From positions 1 to 64,000 of the forward strand of contig CAZLTN010000010.1 in NCBI GenBank assembly GCA_964562455.1: a stretch of DNA of 64,000 bases, written 5' to 3'. The notes beneath the pieces are model-generated. The model made no database searches, had not been told where the DNA came from, and worked only from the letters and a program-made list of their open reading frames with translations. The DNA comes from Ravibacter sp964562455 (GTDB lineage: Bacteria; Bacteroidota; Bacteroidia; Cytophagales; Spirosomataceae). Both the position numbers and the translations under genes were made by a program. Below are positions 28,801 through 36,182 of this stretch, piece by piece; within the stretch, counting starts at the first letter, position 1, and every line of letters starts with the position of its first letter.

Positions 28801-29961
28801 ATGTCAGATAAAAAACAATTGCGAATTGCCCTTATAGGTACCGGCTTTATGGGCCGTACCCACTCTAACGGATACAGGAGAGTACCTAACTTTTTCCCTG
28901 AGCTGGCTTATGAACCTGTTTTACAGGTAGTATGCTCACGCAACGAGGAAAAAGTAAAGGCATTCGCCCAACAATGGGGTTATGCTTCCTACGAAACCGA
29001 TTGGCGGAAAGTCCTGGAACGTGACGATGTCGATGCGGTCGATATCTGTACTCCCAACGACATGCACTCGGAAATTGCAATCGCTGCGGCTGAAGCCGGT
29101 AAAATGGTGCTTTGCGAAAAACCGCTGGCCCGGACCGTAGACGAAGGCCAGAAAATGGTGGAAGCGATCGAAAAAGCAGGTGTAAAAAATACCGTTTGGT
29201 ATAATTATCGTCGTCTGCCTGCTGTGCTTCTGGCTAAGCAGATCATCGACTCGGGGAAGCTGGGCAAAATATATCACTATCGTGCCAACTTCCTGCAGGA
29301 CTGGACGATCAATGAAAACCTTACACAGGGAGGCGGCAACTGGCGCATGGATGTAGAAGCAGCGGGGTCAGGGGTGACCGGCGACCTGCTCGCTCACTGT
29401 ATCGATACCGCCATGTGGCTGAACGGTGCTATTAAAGACGTATCGGCAGTAACTGAAACATTTGTAAAGGAACGTGTGCATGAAAAGACGGGCAAGCTCG
29501 AAAAAGTAGGAATCGACGATGCCTGTATTTTCCACTGCCATTTTGAAAACGGCTCCCTCGGACTGTTCGAGTCCTCAAGGTATGCACGCGGCCACAAAGC
29601 GCTTTATACTTTTGAAATCAACGGTCGAAACGCCTCTATCAGATGGGATCTTCACGACCTGAACAGGCTGGAGTATTTCGACCACTCGGACGAGGGTATC
29701 GTCCGGGGCTGGCGTTCGATTCATGTGACCGACGGTGACCAGCCTTTCATGGGCAAATGGTGGGTTCCCGGCCTTTCGATCGGCTATGAGCACAGCTTCG
29801 TACACCAGGTTGCCGATTTCCTGAAAGCAGTTGAAACTGGCGAAGAATGCCATCCTACTTTCAGGGACTCCCTGGAAACCCAGAAAGTATGCGAAGCAGT
29901 CATCGAATCCGGCGAAGACCGTCAATGGAAGGAAACCGGCGTAGAAGGCTGGCTGAAGTAA
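28801..29961 (+). CDS. Gfo/Idh/MocA oxidoreductase with canonical EKP motif
   Basis: 386 residues, cytosolic. Rossmann motif GTGFMGRTHSNGY near residue 12, SRNEEK, DICTPNDMHSEIA, then CEKPLARTVDEG with the catalytic Lys, and the C-terminal-domain Asp/His in GDLLAHCIDTAMWLNG. It therefore has the complete active site of a sugar 1- or 3-dehydrogenase. Start chosen at 28801 (MSDKKQLRIALIG); the ORF open from 28750 runs through the REP element. It ends the enzyme block, and a terminator-like hairpin follows at 30006-30050. Confidence 0.92.
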   Translation: MSDKKQLRIALIGTGFMGRTHSNGYRRVPNFFPELAYEPVLQVVCSRNEEKVKAFAQQWGYASYETDWRKVLERDDVDAVDICTPNDMHSEIAIAAAEAGKMVLCEKPLARTVDEGQKMVEAIEKAGVKNTVWYNYRRLPAVLLAKQIIDSGKLGKIYHYRANFLQDWTINENLTQGGGNWRMDVEAAGSGVTGDLLAHCIDTAMWLNGAIKDVSAVTETFVKERVHEKTGKLEKVGIDDACIFHCHFENGSLGLFESSRYARGHKALYTFEINGRNASIRWDLHDLNRLEYFDHSDEGIVRGWRSIHVTDGDQPFMGKWWVPGLSIGYEHSFVHQVADFLKAVETGEECHPTFRDSLETQKVCEAVIESGEDRQWKETGVEGWLK

Positions 29962-30005
29962 TCTCTCCCGATTGATGAGAATTTCCGGCAAATGCTGCTA
30001 ATATT

Positions 30006-30050
30006 GAGGGTATCCATTGAATTACTTCTTTGGATACCCTCCTTCTTTTT
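30006..30050 (+). terminator. Terminator or attenuator before the ABC importer
   Basis: GAGGGTATCCA (30006-30016) and TGGATACCCTC (30031-30041) form a perfect 11-bp stem around a 14-nt loop, followed by TTCTTTTT. The ATPase start codon is only 20 bp further on, which leaves no room for a separate promoter after it. Confidence 0.75.
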
Positions 30051-30069
30051 AAATCCCTGACGTTTTTCC

Positions 30070-31584
30070 ATGTCGTTCATGGAGCAAAAATTATCACCAG
30101 ATTGTATTTTACAGGTCCGCGGCCTTAGAAAAACCTACAGTGGAATAAAAGCCCTGGATGGTATCTTTTTTGAATTGCGAAGAGGTGAGGTGCATGCGCT
30201 CATGGGCGAAAACGGAGCCGGGAAATCGACCTTCATGAAGATCCTTGCCGGACTGGAAAAGCCCGATTCCGGCGATATTTTACTGGAAGGCACTCCATAC
30301 AAACCCAGGGGAACCTACGACGCGCTCCAAAAGGGTATTTCTATGATTCACCAGGAGCTGCTGGCCGTACCCGAATTGTCTGTAGCAGAAAACCTCTTCC
30401 TCGGCAAAGAGATAACCCGTTTCTGGAAAAAGTGGATTGACAACCGCGCCATCAACAAAATGGCGGCAGAGCGGCTGGAAAGGCTGGGCATTCCCATTTC
30501 TCCGGAAGCAAAAATGAAATCACTGAGCGTCGCAGAGATGCAGATGGTGGAGATAGCCAAAGCCCTCTCAAACGACGCGCGGATACTGATCATGGATGAG
30601 CCGACTTCGGCCCTATCCGACAGGGAAGCCGAAAGACTTTTCGGCCTTATTGAAGATCTGAAAAGCAGGGGTGTAGGAATTATCTATATTTCCCATAAAA
30701 TGGATGAGATCTTCAGGATTTCAGACACTGTTACAGTTTTCAGGGATGGCCGGTTTATCGACACCCGTCCGGCTGCGGAACTGGACCAGCAGGGGCTTAT
30801 CTCGCTGATGGTCGGAAGAAAGCTTTCCGGGATTTTTCCTGAGAATATCTCCGAAAAAGGAGCTCCTATCTATACGGTACAGCATCTCTCACGGCATAAC
30901 AGCTTTCACGATATATCCTTCGAGCTTCACGCCGGAGAAATTCTCGGTATTTCCGGGCTGGTTGGAGCCGGGCGCACCGAACTGGCCCGTGTGCTCTATG
31001 GTCTTGACTGTGCAGACGAGGGTCAGGCCCTTCTCCATGGCGAGCCTATGCTGCCCGACTCGCCCCGGACCGCCATAAAGAAGGGGGTTGCATATGTCAG
31101 CGAAGACAGGAAATCGGTAGGCCTGGTTACCAAAATGTCGGTACTCGGTAACATTTCGCTCGCCAGTCTTAACAACTATGCTGCTTATGGGTTTATCCGG
31201 AAAAAGGACGAACAAAACGCGGCAGGTAAGCTCGCACGGCATCTGCGTATCAAATGCAGCTCGCTTCATCAGCGCGTCGAAACGTTAAGCGGCGGAAACC
31301 AGCAGAAAGTTGCGATCGCCAAAGCCCTGCTCGCCAAACCTAAAGTTATTATCCTCGATGAACCTACCAGAGGCATAGACATAGGGGCCAAGGTGGAGGT
31401 TTATCATCTTATCCGGCAACTCGCTTCGGAAGGTCTTGGAATCATCCTGATCTCTTCTGAGATGCCTGAAATTATAGGTCTTTGTGACAGGGTCATGGTG
31501 CTCTCGCAGGGAAAACAGGCTGCGCTACTCAATAAAAGCGAGGCGACCCAGGAAAAAATCATGTATCATTCTATGCCCCGATAA
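30070..31584 (+). CDS. Ribose-type sugar ABC importer, ATP-binding protein
   Basis: 504 residues with two tandem ABC cassettes, as in RbsA/MglA. First Walker A is GENGAGKST near residue 50, with LSVAEMQMVEIAKAL and LIMDEPTSALSD. The second half carries GLVGAGRTEL and LSGGNQQKVAIAKAL with LDEPTRGID. It energises uptake of a monosaccharide-type ligand. The permease gene begins 10 bp downstream. An alternative start is the ATG at 30079 (MEQKL). Confidence 0.93.
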   Translation: MSFMEQKLSPDCILQVRGLRKTYSGIKALDGIFFELRRGEVHALMGENGAGKSTFMKILAGLEKPDSGDILLEGTPYKPRGTYDALQKGISMIHQELLAVPELSVAENLFLGKEITRFWKKWIDNRAINKMAAERLERLGIPISPEAKMKSLSVAEMQMVEIAKALSNDARILIMDEPTSALSDREAERLFGLIEDLKSRGVGIIYISHKMDEIFRISDTVTVFRDGRFIDTRPAAELDQQGLISLMVGRKLSGIFPENISEKGAPIYTVQHLSRHNSFHDISFELHAGEILGISGLVGAGRTELARVLYGLDCADEGQALLHGEPMLPDSPRTAIKKGVAYVSEDRKSVGLVTKMSVLGNISLASLNNYAAYGFIRKKDEQNAAGKLARHLRIKCSSLHQRVETLSGGNQQKVAIAKALLAKPKVIILDEPTRGIDIGAKVEVYHLIRQLASEGLGIILISSEMPEIIGLCDRVMVLSQGKQAALLNKSEATQEKIMYHSMPR

Positions 31585-31594
31585 CTCCGCGTTC

Positions 31595-32533
31595 ATGAAA
31601 AAAATTTCACTCGATCACATCGGACAATACGGCATTGCCCTCGCATTTGTGCTGATATGTGTACTGCTTTCAGTTCTTCATCCCGCTTTTCTGACGCTGT
31701 CGAACCTGAGGGTGATCCTCACGCAGGTATCCATCAACGCGTTACTTGCATTTGGGGTCACATTCGTCATTATTACCGGCGGTATTGACTTATCGCTCGG
31801 GTCGGTGCTTGCCGTAGCAGGTATCGCTGCCGCTATTTTTGCCCATCCCGATTCGTATCCTCTGATAGTCCCCGTTGCTGCCGGGCTCGGGACCGGGATT
31901 ATATTCGGAGCTTTCAACGGTCTTATTATTACCAGGAGTAAAGTCCCTCCCTTTATAGTTACACTGGGAACTATGACTATTGCCAGGGGGCTTGCGCTTA
32001 TTTTCAGCAACGGCCGGCCGGTTTCCAATCTTTCGGATGCTTTTAATTTCATCGGCGGAGGGACGATCCGCGGAGTTCCCTTTCCTATCGTTATCCTGGT
32101 ACTTGCTTTCATTGTCTGCGCATTGCTTCTTGGAAGGACCACCTGGGGACGCTATATGTATGCTGTAGGCGGAAATGAGCTTGCGGCCAGAGCGTCGGGG
32201 ATTAATGTAAACAAGGTCAAAATGATGGTTTATACGCTCTGCGGCGGCCTTGCGGGAATTGCAGGCGTGCTACTCACGTCAAGGATTACCACAGGCCAGC
32301 CAAACGCAGGAATGGGCTTTGAGCTCGATGCCATCGCAGCGGCCATTATCGGCGGTACCAGTACATCAGGCGGCACCGGCAATATGGTAGGAACATTGCT
32401 TGGAGCGCTTTTAATAGGAGTGATCAGCAATGGCCTCGATCTGATGAATGTTTCGTCGTATTACCAGTTGGTGATCAAAGGACTTATTATAGTCGGAGCG
32501 GTGGTACTGGATAGTGTAAGTAAGAACAGGTAA
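31595..32533 (+). CDS. Ribose-type sugar ABC importer, permease
   Basis: 312 residues with about nine to ten membrane helices. Family hallmarks: GVTFVIITGGIDLSLGSVLA near residue 55, NGLIITRSKVPPFIVTLGTM, YAVGGNELAARASGINV, and GGTSTSGGTGNMVGTLLGALLIGVISNGL. It partners the ATPase directly upstream. Start at 31595; the longer ORF from 31484 overlaps the ATPase gene in another frame. Confidence 0.93.
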   Translation: MKKISLDHIGQYGIALAFVLICVLLSVLHPAFLTLSNLRVILTQVSINALLAFGVTFVIITGGIDLSLGSVLAVAGIAAAIFAHPDSYPLIVPVAAGLGTGIIFGAFNGLIITRSKVPPFIVTLGTMTIARGLALIFSNGRPVSNLSDAFNFIGGGTIRGVPFPIVILVLAFIVCALLLGRTTWGRYMYAVGGNELAARASGINVNKVKMMVYTLCGGLAGIAGVLLTSRITTGQPNAGMGFELDAIAAAIIGGTSTSGGTGNMVGTLLGALLIGVISNGLDLMNVSSYYQLVIKGLIIVGAVVLDSVSKNR

Positions 32534-32618
32534 ATATTCCGTTCTTAATTGAATAAGTCGGAGTTTGTTTTTTAATCCGACAAAAGTTGCACTTTAGTGA
32601 AACATATTATACTTTTAC

Positions 32619-32972
32619 ATGACGGCAGAAAAGAAAAGCCAGCGAACAGTCATTTTCTATAAAGACTATTTTGAAACCTTCTTTGAGAAGCAACGAAATA
32701 AAGTTAAAGACAAAATCATCTGGACACTGGAATTGATTGAGGAACTTCCGATAATTCCGGTTACCTATTTAAAGCATATTGAAAATACAGAGGGGCTTTA
32801 CGCAGTTCGCATCCAGCAGGGAAATGATATTTTTAGAATTTTCTGTTTTTTTGATCAGGGAGATCTGATTGTAATTACCAGCGGATTTCAAAAAAAGACG
32901 CAAAAAATCCCGGCGAGTGAAATAGAAAAGGCGCTTAAAATTAAACGGGAATATTATGAAGGAGAAAAATAA
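32619..32972 (+). CDS. RelE/ParE-superfamily toxin, HigB/Gp49-like
   Basis: 117 residues of the phage Gp49-like HigB group: VIFYKDYFETFFEKQ, IENTEGLYAVRIQQGNDIFRIFCFFDQGDLIVI, SGFQKKTQKIP. Members cleave mRNA at the ribosome. It is the first gene of a toxin-antitoxin pair and overlaps the antitoxin gene by 17 bp, the usual HigBA order. It is inserted between the permease and binding-protein genes of the ABC importer. Confidence 0.85.
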   Translation: MTAEKKSQRTVIFYKDYFETFFEKQRNKVKDKIIWTLELIEELPIIPVTYLKHIENTEGLYAVRIQQGNDIFRIFCFFDQGDLIVITSGFQKKTQKIPASEIEKALKIKREYYEGEK

Positions 32973-33261
32973 TGACAGGCTTACTCTCGAACAATTTAAA
33001 GACGAGCATTACGGCAAACGGGGTACTCCAAAACGGGAGCAACTCGAAAAAGGATATCACGAGTTCAAAGTAGGCGCTTTGATTCACCAGGCCAGGCTGG
33101 AGAAAGGACTAACCCAGGAAGAGCTTGCCGGAAAGATCGGTACTACTAAGTCCTACATTTCAAAAATCGAAAACAACATCAAAGAAGTCAGGCTTTCAAC
33201 TCTTCAAAAAATTGTAGAAATAGGTTTAGGTGGTCAATTACAATTAAGTATCAAACTCTAA
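32956..33261 (+). CDS. XRE-family antitoxin, HigA-like
   Basis: 101 residues. The helix-turn-helix is at about 40-85 (ALIHQARLEKGLTQEELAGKIGTTKSYISKIENN). It would neutralise the overlapping HigB-like toxin and repress the pair's promoter. It ends 44 bp before the binding-protein gene, so toxin-antitoxin and transporter genes may be partly co-transcribed. Confidence 0.87.
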   Translation: MKEKNNDRLTLEQFKDEHYGKRGTPKREQLEKGYHEFKVGALIHQARLEKGLTQEELAGKIGTTKSYISKIENNIKEVRLSTLQKIVEIGLGGQLQLSIKL

Positions 33262-33305
33262 ATTCATTTTCAAATCCTGATAAAACCCCAAAAGGTATCT
33301 TCTAT

Positions 33306-34226
33306 ATGATCAGAAAAGCAATATCCTCTTTATCTCTGGCAGTAGTGCTGTGGAGCTGCGGCGGCGCAGAAACTGCAAACGGGCCTGTTATCGGTGTTTC
33401 CATGCTGAGCCTGCAGAATGAGTTCGTGGTCAACGTGGCGGATGAAATTGAAAAAAAGGCCGGAGAACACGGCGTGAAGCTGATCATGGTTGACGCCGAA
33501 CGTTCCGCACTTAAGCAGGTTGAACAGGTAGAGAGTTTTATTGCCCAGAAAGTAGACGCCATTATACTCAATCCCTGTGAGGTTGAGGCCAGTTCCCCGG
33601 CGGTAGAAAAAGCAAAGGCAGCGGGTATCCCTATAATCAACGTTAATTCTGAAACAAACGCCTCGCCATCCGCATTCGTAGGCTCCGACGATGTAGAGGC
33701 CGGCAGGATCGCCATGCGGTATATCGCCGAAAAGCTGAACGGGAACGGCAATGTACTCATCATGCACGGCTATATGGGACAGGCCGCACAGATACAAAGG
33801 GATAAAGGCGCCAAGGAAATACTGGCCGGTACTCCCGGACTGAGGCTCCTGGCTGAGCAGACTGGTCAGTGGGACCGTTCAAAAGCCATGTCCCTTACCG
33901 AAAACTGGATACAATCGTACGGTAGTCAGATCAGCGCCATCTTTGCCCAAAATGACGAAATGGGAATGGGAGCGGTAAAAGCCCTCTCTGAAGCCGGGCT
34001 GAAAGACAAAGTGATCGTTGTAAGCATTGACGCCATTCCTGATGCACTCCAGGCGGTTAATAAGGGGAATCTCGATGCAACTGTCTTCCAGAATGCGGTT
34101 GAACAAGGTGGACAGTCGCTCGAAACGGCCCTTAAGCTCATTAATAAAGAGCCGGTGGAGAGTACGGTTTTAATCCCATTCAAGCTGGTAACGAAGGAAA
34201 ATGTGACGGAGTACCTGAATAAATAA
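33306..34226 (+). CDS. Ribose-type substrate-binding lipoprotein
   Basis: 306 residues. Lipoprotein signal ending VVLWSCGGA. The periplasmic-binding-protein fold of the RbsB group is visible (IGVSMLSLQNEFVVNVADEIEKKA near residue 28, AIILNPCEVEASSPAVEKAKAAGIPIINV, FVGSDDVEAG, IFAQNDEMGMGAVKAL). It delivers the sugar to the permease. It is the third component of the importer, separated from the other two by the toxin-antitoxin pair. It converges with the next minus-strand gene with a 6-bp gap. Confidence 0.92.
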   Translation: MIRKAISSLSLAVVLWSCGGAETANGPVIGVSMLSLQNEFVVNVADEIEKKAGEHGVKLIMVDAERSALKQVEQVESFIAQKVDAIILNPCEVEASSPAVEKAKAAGIPIINVNSETNASPSAFVGSDDVEAGRIAMRYIAEKLNGNGNVLIMHGYMGQAAQIQRDKGAKEILAGTPGLRLLAEQTGQWDRSKAMSLTENWIQSYGSQISAIFAQNDEMGMGAVKALSEAGLKDKVIVVSIDAIPDALQAVNKGNLDATVFQNAVEQGGQSLETALKLINKEPVESTVLIPFKLVTKENVTEYLNK

Positions 34227-34232
34227 CAGGTC

Positions 34233-34628
34233 CTACTCTCTCCGGCCCCATAAAACTGTAGACTCGTCCCCTCTCAGAGCCTGGATCAACTCCGACCTTT
34301 GCTGAGACGTGATACTTTGGAAATCAATCGTGCGGCCTCCGCAATCATAAATAGCACATCCCATACAAGACGAATAGCCCAGCCAGCTTTCAAAATAAGT
34401 ACCACCATTATAGTCAACCATACTGATAGTCAGATACCTATCCGCCCCGCCCTTTTTAGCATCCTGAACAATCTTTTTCAACCAACCGAGGTTGTTAAGG
34501 GGATCTTTTACGCCACAAGCAGTAGCTTCTGAATTAAGCCCTAACTGATCGATGATCCGGTCCTCTTTTTTACAGGAAGAATAAGCCACTAAAAAAGACA
34601 TCATAAGGAGGTAAAATAACTTTTTCAT
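34233..34628 (-). CDS. Cys-rich small lipoprotein, tandem paralogue 1
   Basis: 131 residues from MKKLFYLLMMSF (the ATG at 34628 puts the lipobox YSSCKK correctly; the longer ORF does not). The mature part has ACGVKDPLNNLGWLKKIV and SSCMGCAIYDCGG. It is clearly paralogous to the next gene. Function is unknown; the conserved Cys residues may form disulfides or bind metal. Confidence 0.75.
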   Translation of the reverse strand: MKKLFYLLMMSFLVAYSSCKKEDRIIDQLGLNSEATACGVKDPLNNLGWLKKIVQDAKKGGADRYLTISMVDYNGGTYFESWLGYSSCMGCAIYDCGGRTIDFQSITSQQRSELIQALRGDESTVLWGRRE

Positions 34629-34651
34629 TTTCGAACAGATTAAAAAAACAA

Positions 34652-35035
34652 TTATTCTCTCGGTAAACTCCGGGGCCATAAGAAAACAGCGGAAGAACCT
34701 GATGATTCCTTTGCTAACTCCCGGTATTCTTCTTCCGTAAAAAGCGCTCCTGGTATTATCTGCTCTCCGCTGCAATCCAAAATAATACAGTACATACAGG
34801 ACATGTGCGCCTCATAATAGTGAAAATAAGCATTCCCCTTGTATTCAAACTTTTTGATAGTCATCATACCCGCCGTTCCTGCGCTTTTTGCGTCATCGAC
34901 CTTCTGTTTCAACCAGGGCAGGTTATTGACCGGATCTTTGACCCCGCAGGCCGAGACCCCGGGGCTATGTGTTTTCGTTTTACATGAATAGAAAACAAGA
35001 GGCAACAAAAGGGCAACGAAGTAATACTTTCTCAT
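34652..35035 (-). CDS. Cys-rich small lipoprotein, tandem paralogue 2
   Basis: 127 residues with lipobox VFYSCKTK. It shares with its neighbour ACGVKDPVNNLPWLK and SCMYCIILDCSG, plus an aromatic YxGxxYF motif. The 23-bp gap indicates one transcript. The duplication probably arose locally. No family name is recognised. Confidence 0.75.
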   Translation of the reverse strand: MRKYYFVALLLPLVFYSCKTKTHSPGVSACGVKDPVNNLPWLKQKVDDAKSAGTAGMMTIKKFEYKGNAYFHYYEAHMSCMYCIILDCSGEQIIPGALFTEEEYRELAKESSGSSAVFLWPRSLPRE

Positions 35036-35183
35036 CGGGGGGTGTATTTAAGAGAAAAGACCCTGTACCGCCGGTCAAAGTTGTAAACAAATCAATATTT
35101 TTTTACAACTTTCCTGACCAACCTGACTATATTTAGACCGGTTTCTGTAAAATTTGTTGTTTCTACTACCTTTAACCAGCTAA

Positions 35184-35780
35184 ATGACGGAAAAGCAAAA
35201 CGATGATCTCCAACTGTGGTTACTTCTCAAACAGGGGGATGAAGATGCATTTGCGCTTCTTTTCGACAAATATCACACTACGCTTTACAACTACGGGATC
35301 AAGCTTTCACCAGGAAAACCGTATCTGGTAGAAGATGCCATACAGGATCTTTTTATTGACCTCTGGCGCCTCAGAGGCGGGCTAACTGAAGAAGTAGAGT
35401 CCGTAAGATTTTACCTTTACAGATCGCTCCGGAGAAAAATCCATCTGGCTTTAAAAAAAGAACCGTTTTCTGACCTGCCCGAAGCCGGTTTTGAAAAGAC
35501 ACTTCTTACTCAAACCAGTCCTGAATCCCTGTTGATCCACGAAGAAACCATGTGTCTGCAAAAAGCACGCCTTGAAGAGCTCATTCATCGCCTTCCTGAA
35601 AGGCAACTGGAAGCGATTACCCTCAGGTATTTCGAAGATTTCAGTATTACTGAAATAGCACGGATTATGGAAGTCAACGAAAAATCGGTGCGAAACTTTC
35701 TCTACAAAGCGCTTGTAACTTTACGGTCAAACCGCCATTGGCTGGTTCTTTCTATGCTGATGGCCGCAGACCTCGCATAA
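35184..35780 (+). CDS. ECF RNA polymerase sigma factor
   Basis: 198 residues. Region 2: LFDKYHTTLYNYGIKL and VEDAIQDLFIDLWRLR. Region 4: LPERQLEAITLRYFEDFSITEIARIMEVNEKSV with a helix-turn-helix. In Bacteroidota such factors are paired with FecR-type anti-sigma factors that answer a SusC-like or envelope signal. Here the anti-sigma partner seems reduced to a short protein just downstream. It is divergent from the Cys-rich lipoprotein genes across 148 bp. Confidence 0.92.
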   Translation: MTEKQNDDLQLWLLLKQGDEDAFALLFDKYHTTLYNYGIKLSPGKPYLVEDAIQDLFIDLWRLRGGLTEEVESVRFYLYRSLRRKIHLALKKEPFSDLPEAGFEKTLLTQTSPESLLIHEETMCLQKARLEELIHRLPERQLEAITLRYFEDFSITEIARIMEVNEKSVRNFLYKALVTLRSNRHWLVLSMLMAADLA

Positions 35781-35890
35781 TGATTTCCACAAAATAACGC
35801 GTACTTTCTTGCAAAAATAAATTGATCCGGGAGGGGTCAAATTCATTATCAGTCGCTCTGCCTGTTAAAAAATACGTACAACGGCCGAAT

Positions 35891-36157
35891 ATGAAATCCG
35901 GCATCTATTCTCTTATTGATCTTATCCGGGATGAAGACTTCATTACCTGGGTAAGACGCCCTGCGCCCGGGTATTCCGGAAGGTGGGAAAAATATCTCGA
36001 AAAATTTCCCGGTCAGGCCTCCACGCTTGAACTCGCCAGAAACTATATAAACCTTATTGCCGAAGACACCGGCCGCGATATCCCGACAATGAAGCAAAGC
36101 AGGAAAATGTGGGAGGAGGTAAAAAACACGATCAAAAGTGAAAATTCAGAAAATTAA
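35891..36157 (+). CDS. Stand-alone anti-sigma-like N-terminal domain
   Basis: 88 residues from MKSGIYSLIDLIRDEDFI (35891; the ORF extended to 35822 adds unconvincing residues). The pattern DEDFITWVRRP...RWEKYLEKFPG...LELARNYINLIAED resembles the cytosolic sigma-binding N-terminus of FecR-type anti-sigma factors. No membrane helix and no FecR periplasmic domain follow. It is either a soluble anti-sigma factor or a remnant. It is downstream of the ECF sigma gene and 25 bp before the ThuA fusion gene. The assignment rests on pattern resemblance only. Confidence 0.6.
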   Translation: MKSGIYSLIDLIRDEDFITWVRRPAPGYSGRWEKYLEKFPGQASTLELARNYINLIAEDTGRDIPTMKQSRKMWEEVKNTIKSENSEN

Positions 36158-36182
36158 ACCCGGATCGTTCATATAATTCCAT

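Noticed and set aside
32587..32615. Promoter TTG-N18-TATACTTT directly before the toxin gene
   Set aside because: It fits the Bacteroidota consensus loosely but ends only 3 bp before the toxin ATG, which would leave no leader. Too weak to annotate.
35082..35089. Third GntR-like TGTAAACA site before the sigma gene
   Set aside because: An 8-bp word is expected by chance about twice in a window of this size, and the accompanying TATAGCAAT word is missing.
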